From contig CAZUCI010000004.1 of NCBI GenBank assembly GCA_964619485.1, forward strand, positions 1-64,000: a stretch of DNA of 64,000 nucleotides, in the 5' to 3' direction. Shown here piece after piece: positions 45,374 to 54,591 of this stretch. Made by a program: the position numbers and the translations under genes. Source of the DNA: UBA2882 sp964619485 (lineage in GTDB: Bacteria; Bacillota; Clostridia; Lachnospirales; Lachnospiraceae). How positions within the stretch are numbered: the stretch's first letter is position 1; each line of letters begins with the position of its first letter. The notes below the pieces were generated by a model. It was not told where the DNA came from, made no database searches, and saw nothing but the letters and a program-made list of their open reading frames with translations.

Positions 45374-45397
45374 AAGAGGGCGGGAAACCGCCCTCTT
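45374..45397. terminator. Perfect hairpin between convergent genes
   Basis: AAGAGGGCGG-GAAA-CCGCCCTCTT, a 10-bp stem with a GNRA-type loop, 18 nt after the tail-I gene. The following AATTATATTG is only moderately T-rich. It probably ends the baseplate operon and may also serve the converging glucosidase. Confidence 0.75.
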
Positions 45398-45439
45398 AAT
45401 TATATTGTATATAATGTGACAATCAAAGAGCACGTGCAC

Positions 45440-47621
45440 CTATCTTTCAATTAAGTATTCCCTGTCAATCTTTATGGAGGCAGTACTGCGAATATCATCC
45501 GCAGCGAAGGCAGCACATATTTCGTAGGTTCCGGGCTCTGTCACATAGCATTTCTTTTCCTCATTGTAATAGGAGAAGCTGTACGCATCAAAGCAAACGG
45601 AAACATCTTTACATTCTCCCTTTAATAAGAATACTTTGTCAAAACCACGGAGCTCTTTTGCAGGACGTTTGATTTTTGAATCAACAGGTCGAATAAAGAA
45701 GAGGACAGTAGCGGAACCGTCTGTATCACCTGTGTTTGTAACGTTTACTGATGCAGAAGTAATAAAGGCATTTCCTTTGCGTTCATTCTTATCAGAACAA
45801 TTCGTACCGGAAATTTCACAATCAACACCACACTCAGTAAGGCAGACAGGTCCAAACTGAAACTCTGTATAAGAGAGACCATGCCCAAAAGCAAAGGCGG
45901 GCGTTACATCAAAGGTATCAAAGTAGCGGTAGCCCACATAGATATCTTCGGTGTATGCAACCGTGTCACCTCCGGGAAACTGGCCGATTTTATGGGCCGG
46001 AGAATCTTCCAAAGCTCCGGGAAGGGTCATTGGGAGCTTACCAGATGGATTGGCTTCTCCAAAGAGAATCCGGGCAAAGCCGCGTCCACCCTCCATACCG
46101 TTGTAGGAAAAGAAGAGTAAGCTCTTCACGTCGTCGACCCAGGCACTCATATCCACAGGGCTTCCGGCAAGCAAAGCCACAATCAGATCAGGGCGCACCT
46201 TCAAAAGCTCTTTAATGATATGATCCTGATTGTTTGGAAGCTTCATATCCTTTTTGTCAGCACCCTCCACATCATAATCGTGGGATAGACCACCGATAAA
46301 GATAACAGCATCTGCATCTGTGGCAGCCTCCAGGGCACGGGACAGGTATTCTTTATTTTTCAAGGTCTCCTCCGCAGCAGAGAGGCGAACCAGAGGATTG
46401 CCGCCAACACCCTGGGCATTGTCATCATGTCCCCAGGCATTTCCGATGACATAATTGTAGTAGCCCGGTTCGTATATTACCTCACAATTTCCCCCAAGCT
46501 CCATTTTTATGCCCATCAATGGAGAAATTTCGTACAAAGCTTTGATTTCAGCACTGCCGCCGCCCAATGCATGCATGCGGTTGGCATTATCACCTACAAC
46601 CAAAAGCTTCCTGATTTTCTTTTTGGAGAGAGGAAGCTGGTGGCTTTCATTTTTCAGTAAAATAATGGATTCCTCAGCAGCCGTTAAAAGCTTCGAATGG
46701 CTGGAAAGAGCGTTGTAGGTACCGGTCTTGCGTTCACCATCCAGCATGTGAAGCTGATTCATGGTAGTCAAAATATGCATCACCTTTTCATCCAGTGCTT
46801 CTGCGGAAACAGAGCCATTTTTTACAGCCTCCTTCAAAGGCTTGCCAAAGGGATAATCATCGAAATTGCTTGTGGTTCGCATATCCACATCAATGGCAGC
46901 ATTGCCGCCCTCCACAGAATCATGAATGCTTCCCCAATCGGAGACAACAATACCATCGAAGCCCCATTCCTTTCTGAGGATATCATGGAGCAAAAATGGA
47001 TGATGGGAGCAGTATTTTCCGTGAAATTTGTTGTAGGAGCCCATGACACCCCAGGTATTGCCCTCCTTGATGGCAGCTCGAAAGGCAGGCAGATAGAGTT
47101 CAAAGAGAGCTCTGTCACTGACCAGAACATCCACATCATTTCTGCGGGTTTCCTGATTGTTCAGGGCAAAATGCTTCAGACAGGCAGAAACATCATTTTC
47201 CTGAACACCCCGGACATAGGAGATCGCCATCTCACCGGAGAGATAAGGGTCCTCACTCATATATTCAAAGTTGAATATTGATGCCTGGCGCCAGAATCAT
47301 GTCCTTTCCACGTCCTCTTGTCTCTTCCCCGAGAATATGCCCGGCATCGTGAGCCAGTGCTCTGGAAAAGGTGGAGGCAAGAGCCGTGTTGCTGGGCAGA
47401 TATGAGGTAAAATCATCATTGTTTGCCACAGGCATCCACTCTGCAGCTTCATATTCCAGACGGCAGCCCATTGGACCATCAGAAAAAAGAAAGCCGGGGA
47501 TTCCCAGTCTTTCCACACCGGCGGTCTGAAAGAGAATGCTGCCGTGTACCATACCAATTTTTTCATCCAGAGTCAGTTCTTTACACAGATCCTTTAATTC
47601 TTCTCTAGTCATGATGTTCAT
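45440..47621 (-). pseudogene. GH3 beta-glucosidase, broken by a small deletion and frameshift
   Basis: Two adjoining minus-strand frames make up one glycoside hydrolase family 3 enzyme. The N-terminal piece (47621 to 47265) ends APGINIQL-stop; the C-terminal piece resumes with NFEYMSEDPYLSGE at about 47275. In GH3 enzymes a segment with the substrate-binding R-x-P-x-x-G-R pattern lies exactly between these, so about 7-8 codons plus a frame are lost. KHFALNNQE and the nucleophile VVSDWGS remain, as does the C-terminal Fn3-like domain. The start may be 47621 or 47612. The loss of the binding motif makes a functional product unlikely. Confidence 0.85.
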
Positions 47622-47725
47622 TTCTCCTGTTCTATAAAAATATACCAAAAAAGTTTTCTTTATTTTGTTGATTATAGAGTAGTTTAAATCAGGCTAAGTA
47701 TATACACAAATAATGACTTTTTTGT

Positions 47726-47731
47726 TATAAT
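47726..47731 (+). promoter_or_regulatory. Probable -10 box of the AraC-HD-TPR-Hsp70 operon
   Basis: TATAAT at 47726-47731 lies 34 nt before the GTG start; the -35 position is weak. The 117-nt region also drives the opposite glucosidase gene, so it is a divergent control region where the AraC regulator probably binds. Confidence 0.5.
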
Positions 47732-47764
47732 ATTTACATTACTTGGGAAGGGGAGGAATCGCAG

Positions 47765-48550
47765 GTGGCTTTTGAGAAGGAATTGCGGGAAGCATTGAAC
47801 AGACAACGGGAAGAAAAACAGTTTCATGCACCCTACGGTGGAGAGTATGGCTACTACGAGGCGGTTGCCATGGGTGAGATGGAGCTTTTAAAAAAGAAAT
47901 TTCTTCTTCGCCCGATTTATGAGGGAAAGGGTCTTGGAAAGCTTTCAGAAAATGAAGTGCGGAGCATCCGATATCATGTGATTATTTCCATAGCATTTAT
48001 CAGCCGCTTTTGTATAGAGGCGGGTATGGATCTGGAGACAGCCTACAGTCTCAGCGATTTATATATCAGGAAGGCGGACCAGTGCAGGACGAAGGAGGAG
48101 CTTTCCGGTCTGCATATCAAGATGAGTCTGGACTATGCAAGGCGAATGGGAATTTTAAAAAAGGAAAAGGTTTATTCAAAACACGTGGTTCTCTGCATAG
48201 AATACATTCAGGAGCATATCAGGGAGAAAATACTGATTTCCCAGCTGACTGATCTGACGGGGCTGAATGTCAGCTATTTGTCCAGACTGTTCAAGGAGGA
48301 GATGGGCATTACCATTGGCAATTTTATCCGGGATAAAAAAATGGAGGAGGCGGAGTACTGTCTCAAGCACACAGACCTCTCGGTGGCAGATATTACCAGC
48401 GAGTATAATTTTTCCTCCCAGAGCTATTTTATCCAGATTTTTAAAAAGAAGAATGGGAGAACCCCAAAGGAATACAGAGATTTTTATTTCAGGAGGAATT
48501 TAAGAAATGAGTTCAGAACATATAACGACATTTCGGAAGATACATTTTAA
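47765..48550 (+). CDS. AraC-family transcriptional regulator
   Basis: A 261-residue protein with a C-terminal AraC double helix-turn-helix (about 150-255): DLTGLNVSYLSRLFKEEMG, then ADITSEYNFSSQSYFIQIFKKKNGRTPKEYR. The N-terminal part is short, helical and lacks an obvious cupin; YEGKGLGKLSENEVRSIRYH resembles the middle of clostridial YSIRK-type AraC regulators. The GTG start follows GGGGAGG. It is divergent from the GH3 pseudogene, so it may once have controlled it. It overlaps the HD gene by 44 nt. Confidence 0.88.
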   Translation: MAFEKELREALNRQREEKQFHAPYGGEYGYYEAVAMGEMELLKKKFLLRPIYEGKGLGKLSENEVRSIRYHVIISIAFISRFCIEAGMDLETAYSLSDLYIRKADQCRTKEELSGLHIKMSLDYARRMGILKKEKVYSKHVVLCIEYIQEHIREKILISQLTDLTGLNVSYLSRLFKEEMGITIGNFIRDKKMEEAEYCLKHTDLSVADITSEYNFSSQSYFIQIFKKKNGRTPKEYRDFYFRRNLRNEFRTYNDISEDTF

Positions 48551-49073
48551 ACCATTGGAGCCGGATATGGAGCAGATTAACATTGAAGATATCGCCCACG
48601 CACTTTCCCTGATGACCAGGGCCAATGGACATTTCCCGGAGTTTTACTCTGTGGGACAGCATTGCAATGCCTGCTATGAGGAGGCAAAAGCGCGAGGATA
48701 CAGTGCAAAGGTTGCGCTGGCCTGTCTGCTTCACGATGCCAGCGAGGCTTATCTGGCGGATATTACCAGACCGGTCAAAAAGGCTTTGTCGGAGTATCTG
48801 ATTATTGAAAAGAAGCTGCAGGACAGTATTTATGAACGGTTTCTGTCGGTACCACTGACCGAGGAGGAATGCAGGCAGATTGCGGAGGTGGACGACAGTC
48901 TGCTTTTCTATGAATTTGATTATTTTATGGGGGAAAAGCTTTTAAGCTATGTACCAAGGCTTTTCAGTAAGCCGGTATTTGCAACGGAACCGTTTAAGCA
49001 GACGGAGATGGAATATCTGTCAGATTTTCGAGAGGGGAGCAGAAATTATGATGTGGAAAGAACTGGGAATTGA
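48507..49073 (+). CDS. HD-domain phosphohydrolase
   Basis: A 188-residue HD-family metal-dependent phosphohydrolase (YfbR-like). The HD residues are seen in YSVGQHCNAC and CLLHDASEAYLADI, with a later Asp in EVDDSLLFYEFDYF. Relatives hydrolyse deoxynucleoside monophosphates or other phosphoesters; the substrate here is unknown. AGGAGG lies 9 nt before the ATG, inside the AraC gene. Its end overlaps the J/TPR gene by 26 nt. Confidence 0.85.
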   Translation: MSSEHITTFRKIHFKPLEPDMEQINIEDIAHALSLMTRANGHFPEFYSVGQHCNACYEEAKARGYSAKVALACLLHDASEAYLADITRPVKKALSEYLIIEKKLQDSIYERFLSVPLTEEECRQIAEVDDSLLFYEFDYFMGEKLLSYVPRLFSKPVFATEPFKQTEMEYLSDFREGSRNYDVERTGN

Positions 49074-52000
49074 GGAAACAAAGGATTTGGAGCTTATCAG
49101 GCAGGCCTACCATGAGAAGCTTCCACTGGTCAATCCGGAGGAGGATGCACAGGGATTTATGCGGCTTCGAAAGGCCTTCGAGGATGCCTGCGATTATGCC
49201 ACAAGACCGGCGGAGGATGAGGAGGCAGAGCAGGAAACGCTTTCCAATCCGAATGAGGTAGACCTGTGGGTGAAAAAGGCGGAAAAAATCTATGCTTCCC
49301 TGGAGAGCAGGCGTGACCTTTCCTGCTGGGAAAGGCTTTTGAAGGACCCTGTCTGCGAGGGGCTTGATACAGAGATTGAGGCGGGGGAGAAGCTTCTTGT
49401 CTTTATCAGCTATCATTCCTATCTGCCCACAGACGTGTGGAGACTTTTAAATAAACATTTTGACTACAGTGGAAATGCTAAGACCTTGAAGGAAAAGTTC
49501 CCACCTAATTTTATTGATTATATTATCTGGCAGACAGATCACCAGGATTTTATTGATTATGAGATGTTTGAGGGAGACCTGTCCGGGAATCCGGATGAAT
49601 ACATAGCGAAGCTCTATGAGACCAAGCGGATGCTGTCCGGCGAGGAAGAGCAGCGAAAGTCTGTGGAGAAAAACATGGAAGCCCTGCGAGCGTACGACGT
49701 AACACATCCTTTTACAGATGTGGTTGAGGTTGAATACTGGCTGAGTCAGAACGTCAATCAGAAAAAGGCACTGGAGGTCATGGAGGAGCTTGACTTTGCC
49801 TATAGTGAAAATGCTTATATAGAACATATTTATGCTAAGGCACTTCTGGCAAATAACAAAATCGAGAAGGCAAAAGCTGTTTATGACGCACTGCTGGAAG
49901 CAGATGACAAAAATGTGAGTGCAGCAATTGGTCAGGCTAATTGTATTTATCTCCTCGGAAACGTAAAGGATGCCAAGGAAATGGTAGAGGATATTCTGGA
50001 AAAGGAAATCCAGAACCAGGAATGTCAGGAGCTCATGGAAAAGATAAACGAGGATCTTGTCAGGGAATATGAGGCTGCCTATAAGGAAAACCCCACGACA
50101 GAAATCGGGATTGAGCTGGGCTGGTGCTATTATCAGCAGCATGAGTATGAGAAGGCAGAAAAATTTATGGAGTCTGTCCCGGAGGAGGACACCTATGAGT
50201 TTGTTAATATAAGATGCAGAATTTACCTGTGTAACGAGCATTATCATGAGGCATATCCCTGGCTGCTGCGCTGGATGGATTTTCTTGATCAAACTGTTGA
50301 TGATGGCTCCAAGAAAATGCGCCGGCGTATGGACCGTAAGGCCTATGCACTTTTTTCAAAGGGCATTGCCAACTGGCATCTGATTCAAACCAAGGATCCT
50401 CTGGCAGAGGAAAATCATCTTCAAAAGGATCAGGCATATTCCTTTATCCAAGATGCTGCCAGAATGGAGTCCTCTGAATTTATGCAGTTTCAGTATGCAG
50501 GGGAGCTGGCAAGACTTTACAATGAGGATAAACTTCCAGACCTTGCAATTGAGGTTTGTGACGCCTTGCTTGAGAAGGACCCGGGGTATTTTCCAGGATA
50601 TGTGTTCAGACAGCAGGCTTATTATGATAAAAAGGACGCCAGAGGCATTATTGACGACTTTTATCATTGCCATGAAATTGCACCCTATTTCCCGGATCCG
50701 TATTTAAGGGCTGCAGAGGTCTTTTTTGATTTTGAACGATATGATGATCTGGAACAGATTTTTTCCATGGCAAAGGAGGCTGGTATAGAGAGTGATACAC
50801 TCAGGTTCTATCAATTGAAGGAGCTGCACTATAAAGAGTTTGCAGCGGAAAAGATTCCGGGAGTTTTAAAGCAGTATGAACCATTTTTCAATGAGATACT
50901 CAAAAAGAAGGCAGAAAATAAAGAGACAGATATGGATAAAATGGACGATCTGTTTTTTGAGTATGCAATACTTTTATGGGATGGGGATAATCAGAAGGGT
51001 GCACTCAACATACTGAAGGATTATAGTGAAAAGAATGGTTTTTCACTGAAAATAGAAAAGTTAAAATATGACATTCTGTATAAATCGGATGGCTTTGACA
51101 AGGCATTGGAGGTGGCAATTCCTCTTGTTTCCCAGGACCCGGATGTGGATGGGGCAGAAATCAGAATTGCATCCTGCTATGAAAAAATGGATAAGAGAGC
51201 GCAGGCACTTCAGATTCTAAAGAAGATTGAAGCAAGAAATAAGAACAGTCTTCCGGCATTGAGAAAGCTGTTTGAGTTTTACAGAAGTGAGTATGAAAGA
51301 AATGAGAAGGAAGAGGATGCAAAGACAGCGGTAGCGTATCTTGACACGCTGCTTTCCCTGGAGGAGCATGTCTATTACTACGAGCGAAGATGCGTTTTAA
51401 ATTATGAGCTGTATGAACTGGAACGGGCAAGGGAGGATTGCGAAAGTGGTCTGAAGCTGGATCCGGAGGACTTTTTCTTATACTATCGACTGGGCTTTAC
51501 CATGTCAAAGATGGGGCAGAAGGAACAGGCTGTTGAACCTTTGTTAAAGGCAATTGAGTTAAATCCCGGCTATAGATGGCCGTATATTGAGCTGGGTGGA
51601 ATTTACCGCTTCCTTGGAAAATATGGAAAATCGGATGAGTACTTCAAGAAGGTTCTGGACATGGAGCCGGAGGAATTCAGGAGACAATATCTGGAGGAGA
51701 CGGCACAGAACCAGATGCTTCGGGGAGAATACACCAAGGCGATTGTGGCTTACCTGGAGTGCTTGAGAAGACCGGAGTGTCAAAAGGGAGCTAAATGGGA
51801 GCGCTATTACCGTTCAAAATATCTTCAGAAGCTGGCGGACGGTTATCGTGAAAAGGGTGACTGGAAAAATGCAGCGGCTCAATATCTTGAGATTATCGAA
51901 ATGTGCAAAAAGGATGCCTGGCTGGTGGATGAACTGGAGGATGCCCTTGACTTCTTCCGCGACTGGGGGAAGCTTTCCGGTTCCATCAGGATTGTGAAGC

Positions 52001-52482
52001 AGATTATTAAAAGGGCGGAGAGGTATGAGAAAAAACGCGGTGGAAAGGATGAATACCTGATTTCCTGCTATCGCGCTCTGGCGGGATATCTGTATGAGCA
52101 GAAGAAATATGGACCGGCACGAAAATATGCTGTTCTTGCATTAAAACGCATTGAGGAAAGCAGCGGAAGCTTGTCCAATTATCTGAATGGCAGTAAGAAG
52201 TACCATATGTCCAATTACTACCGCATAATCAGACTGGAGATATGCAGAGGTAATCTGGCTGAGGCAGAGCAGCTTCTTGCCAGGATGCACCAGGGCTATC
52301 AGTGTACCATGTGTGAGAAGTCTGACTGCTTTGAATATTTTCTCCTTTGTGGTATGATAGCAGAGGAAAAGGGCGACCTTGAAAAGGCAAAAGCGGAATA
52401 CAGGCATGCGCTTGCCATTAAGCCTGATTATTATGATGCAGCATATTTTCTGCAGAGATTAGAAAACAGAAAGAAAAAATAG
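49048..52482 (+). CDS. J-like domain plus long TPR-repeat protein
   Basis: About 1144 residues. The first 50 residues (MWKELGIEETKDLELIRQAY, then NPEEDAQGFMRLRKAFEDA) match a divergent J domain in which the HPD tripeptide is replaced by NPE. The rest is a solenoid of TPR-type helical hairpins; the clearest are near DPEDFFLYYRLGFTMSKMGQ, LNPGYRWPYIELGGIYRFLG and KPDYYDAAYFLQRL. There is no signal peptide or membrane segment. The ATG pair at 49048/49051 follows GAGAGGGGAG. An Hsp70 gene starts 9 nt later, so this is probably its dedicated co-chaperone or scaffold. Confidence 0.85.
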   Translation: MMWKELGIEETKDLELIRQAYHEKLPLVNPEEDAQGFMRLRKAFEDACDYATRPAEDEEAEQETLSNPNEVDLWVKKAEKIYASLESRRDLSCWERLLKDPVCEGLDTEIEAGEKLLVFISYHSYLPTDVWRLLNKHFDYSGNAKTLKEKFPPNFIDYIIWQTDHQDFIDYEMFEGDLSGNPDEYIAKLYETKRMLSGEEEQRKSVEKNMEALRAYDVTHPFTDVVEVEYWLSQNVNQKKALEVMEELDFAYSENAYIEHIYAKALLANNKIEKAKAVYDALLEADDKNVSAAIGQANCIYLLGNVKDAKEMVEDILEKEIQNQECQELMEKINEDLVREYEAAYKENPTTEIGIELGWCYYQQHEYEKAEKFMESVPEEDTYEFVNIRCRIYLCNEHYHEAYPWLLRWMDFLDQTVDDGSKKMRRRMDRKAYALFSKGIANWHLIQTKDPLAEENHLQKDQAYSFIQDAARMESSEFMQFQYAGELARLYNEDKLPDLAIEVCDALLEKDPGYFPGYVFRQQAYYDKKDARGIIDDFYHCHEIAPYFPDPYLRAAEVFFDFERYDDLEQIFSMAKEAGIESDTLRFYQLKELHYKEFAAEKIPGVLKQYEPFFNEILKKKAENKETDMDKMDDLFFEYAILLWDGDNQKGALNILKDYSEKNGFSLKIEKLKYDILYKSDGFDKALEVAIPLVSQDPDVDGAEIRIASCYEKMDKRAQALQILKKIEARNKNSLPALRKLFEFYRSEYERNEKEEDAKTAVAYLDTLLSLEEHVYYYERRCVLNYELYELERAREDCESGLKLDPEDFFLYYRLGFTMSKMGQKEQAVEPLLKAIELNPGYRWPYIELGGIYRFLGKYGKSDEYFKKVLDMEPEEFRRQYLEETAQNQMLRGEYTKAIVAYLECLRRPECQKGAKWERYYRSKYLQKLADGYREKGDWKNAAAQYLEIIEMCKKDAWLVDELEDALDFFRDWGKLSGSIRIVKQIIKRAERYEKKRGGKDEYLISCYRALAGYLYEQKKYGPARKYAVLALKRIEESSGSLSNYLNGSKKYHMSNYYRIIRLEICRGNLAEAEQLLARMHQGYQCTMCEKSDCFEYFLLCGMIAEEKGDLEKAKAEYRHALAIKPDYYDAAYFLQRLENRKKK

Positions 52483-52491
52483 AGGAACGTT

Positions 52492-54186
52492 ATGATTATA
52501 GGAATTGATTTGGGAACGACCAATTCTCTGGCGGCTTATTATACCCAGGAGGGACCAAAAATTATTCCCAACCGACTGGGTTCTAACCTGACACCATCTG
52601 TTGTTGCAGTAGATGAGGAAGGTCAGGTTCTTGTTGGGGAAACAGCAAAGGAATATCGTCTGCTCCATCCGGAAAATGCGGCGGCAGTATTTAAGAGGGA
52701 TATGGGCAGCAGTAAGACCTACCAGCTTGCCGGTAAGAAGTTTTTGCCGGAGGAATTATCTTCGCTGGTACTTCGTGCCATCAAGGAGGATGCAGAGCAT
52801 TTTCTTGGGGAAGAAGTGACGGAGGCTGTGATCAGTGTACCGGCCTATTTTAATGATAAGAGAAGAAAAGCAACGAAACGTGCGGGAGAGCTTGCGGGAC
52901 TGAAGGTAGAGCGAATTGTCAGTGAGCCTACAGCAGCAGCTATCGCTTACGGACTTTATCAGTATGAGGGAAATGGTAAATTTCTGGTATTCGATTTAGG
53001 TGGCGGCACCTTTGATGTATCTATTTTGGAACTGAGCGATAATATTATTGAGGTGCATGCAGTAGCCGGAGACAACTTTTTAGGTGGAGAAGATTTCACT
53101 GCAGTAATTGAAGAACTTTTTTATGAAAAGAATCCTGAAATAGACAAAACTGCTTTAACAGATAAAGAGAAGCGTCATATTTTCAAGCAGGCAGAGCTTT
53201 GTAAAAAGAATTTTGGAGAACAGAGAACTTCTCTTATGAAGTGTAATATTGGAGAGGAGTCGTATGAAATGACACTTTCCATTGACGAGTATGAAGTTGA
53301 ATGTGAGGAGCTGCTGGATCGAATCCGACAGCCTATCAAAAGAAGTCTTGCAGATGCCAATGTGAGATTGAAGGACATTGACCGCGTCGTTCTGGTTGGT
53401 GGTGCCACAAGACTTTCTTTTATCAGGAGATTTGTGGGAAAGCTGTTCCGCAATCTGCCGGACACCTCCATCAATCCAGATGAAGCAGTTGCACTGGGGG
53501 CAGCAGTACAGGCTGCCATGAAGGAGCGAAGAGATGGAATCAAGGAAGTAATTCTCACAGATGTCTGCCCATTTACCCTCGGAACTGAGGTTGTGGAGCA
53601 GAAAGAAGACGGTCATTACGAGGATGGACATTATTGTCCAATCATTGAGCGTAATACGACGATTCCCGCAAGCCGTACGGAACGTCTATATACAGTTAGA
53701 GACAATCAAACCAAAATCTGCTGCAAGATATTACAGGGAGAAAGCCGGTTTGCAGCAAACAATGTGCTGCTGGGAGAAATCAATATCCGTGTCCCCAAGG
53801 CACTGGCGGGACAGGAATCTGTGGATGTAACCTATACCTATGATGTGAACTCCATTCTGGAGGTCGAAATCATCGTGGTTTCCACGGGAGAAAAGACGAA
53901 GCAGATTATGCGTACCAATGAAAATGACATGACGGATGAGCAGATGCAGGAGCGCATGGAAACACTTTCCTATCTGAAAATTCACCCCCGTGACAAGGAG
54001 GAGAACAAGCTTCTTCTGCTTCAGGGAGAGCGGTTGTATGAGGAACGTCTGGGAAGAGACCGCGTCATGATAGAGCAGGCACTTCGTAAATTTGAGCAGG
54101 CGCTGGACACCAGAGAGGCAGCAGAAATTGAGGGAGCCAGAAGAGAGTTTAAGGAATTCATAGACGATCTGCTGGAGGATAAATAA
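52492..54186 (+). CDS. Hsp70-family protein (DnaK paralogue, shortened)
   Basis: A 564-residue Hsp70. The ATPase domain is intact: GIDLGTTNSLAAYY, VPAYFNDKRRKATKRAGELA, SEPTAAAIAYGL, FDLGGGTFDVSIL, VLVGGATRLSFIR. The substrate-binding beta domain is present (CPFTLGTEVV, IIERNTTIPASRTERLYT), but the lid is short and differs from DnaK (normally about 610-640 residues). GAGGAACG precedes the ATG. It is coupled to the J-like/TPR gene and not to grpE/dnaJ, so it is a specialised paralogue rather than the main chaperone. Confidence 0.92.
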   Translation: MIIGIDLGTTNSLAAYYTQEGPKIIPNRLGSNLTPSVVAVDEEGQVLVGETAKEYRLLHPENAAAVFKRDMGSSKTYQLAGKKFLPEELSSLVLRAIKEDAEHFLGEEVTEAVISVPAYFNDKRRKATKRAGELAGLKVERIVSEPTAAAIAYGLYQYEGNGKFLVFDLGGGTFDVSILELSDNIIEVHAVAGDNFLGGEDFTAVIEELFYEKNPEIDKTALTDKEKRHIFKQAELCKKNFGEQRTSLMKCNIGEESYEMTLSIDEYEVECEELLDRIRQPIKRSLADANVRLKDIDRVVLVGGATRLSFIRRFVGKLFRNLPDTSINPDEAVALGAAVQAAMKERRDGIKEVILTDVCPFTLGTEVVEQKEDGHYEDGHYCPIIERNTTIPASRTERLYTVRDNQTKICCKILQGESRFAANNVLLGEINIRVPKALAGQESVDVTYTYDVNSILEVEIIVVSTGEKTKQIMRTNENDMTDEQMQERMETLSYLKIHPRDKEENKLLLLQGERLYEERLGRDRVMIEQALRKFEQALDTREAAEIEGARREFKEFIDDLLEDK

Positions 54187-54214
54187 ATACTGCATCAGGA
54201 GATATTTGAATAAA

Positions 54215-54279
54215 ATATCGGAACATAATATCGGAACATAATATCAGAGCATAATATCAGAACATAATATCAGAACAGG
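54215..54279. repeat. 13-bp tandem repeat after the Hsp70 gene
   Basis: Five 13-bp units ATATCRGARCATA start at 54215, 54228, 54241, 54254 and 54267. They lie 29 nt after the Hsp70 stop and before the ylmC gene. Each unit contains CATAATAT, similar to a SigE-type -10 box, but no matching -35 was established. Confidence 0.88.
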
Positions 54280-54331
54280 GCACGCTTGAAACTCTTCTGG
54301 CATAAGATAAAGAAAAGCCGGAGAAATTCCA

Positions 54332-54562
54332 ATGCTATATAGTGAATTATGCGAAAAGGATGTTATCAGCGTCCGTGACTGCAGAAAGCTTGGGCGTGTG
54401 GTTGACCTGGACTTTGACTGTCATAACGGATGCATCTGTAAAATCATTGTGTCGGATAAAAGCGGTATTTTAGGATGGTTTTTCTGCAATAAGGAGGAGT
54501 ACACCATCCCCTTCTGTGACATCAAGCAGATTGGTCCGGATATCATTCTGGTGGACTGCTGA
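54332..54562 (+). CDS. ylmC: PRC-barrel YlmC/YmxH-family protein
   Basis: A 76-residue PRC-barrel protein of the YlmC/YmxH sporulation-associated family, found in nearly all endospore formers. It starts MLYSELCEKDVISVRDCRKL and contains GWFFCNKEEYTIPFCDI and IGPDIILVDC. The molecular function is unknown; the B. subtilis relatives are linked to sporulation. GGAGA precedes the ATG by 8 nt. Confidence 0.9.
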   Translation: MLYSELCEKDVISVRDCRKLGRVVDLDFDCHNGCICKIIVSDKSGILGWFFCNKEEYTIPFCDIKQIGPDIILVDC

Positions 54563-54591
54563 GAAATACAGCTTAACATGGCAGACAATGT

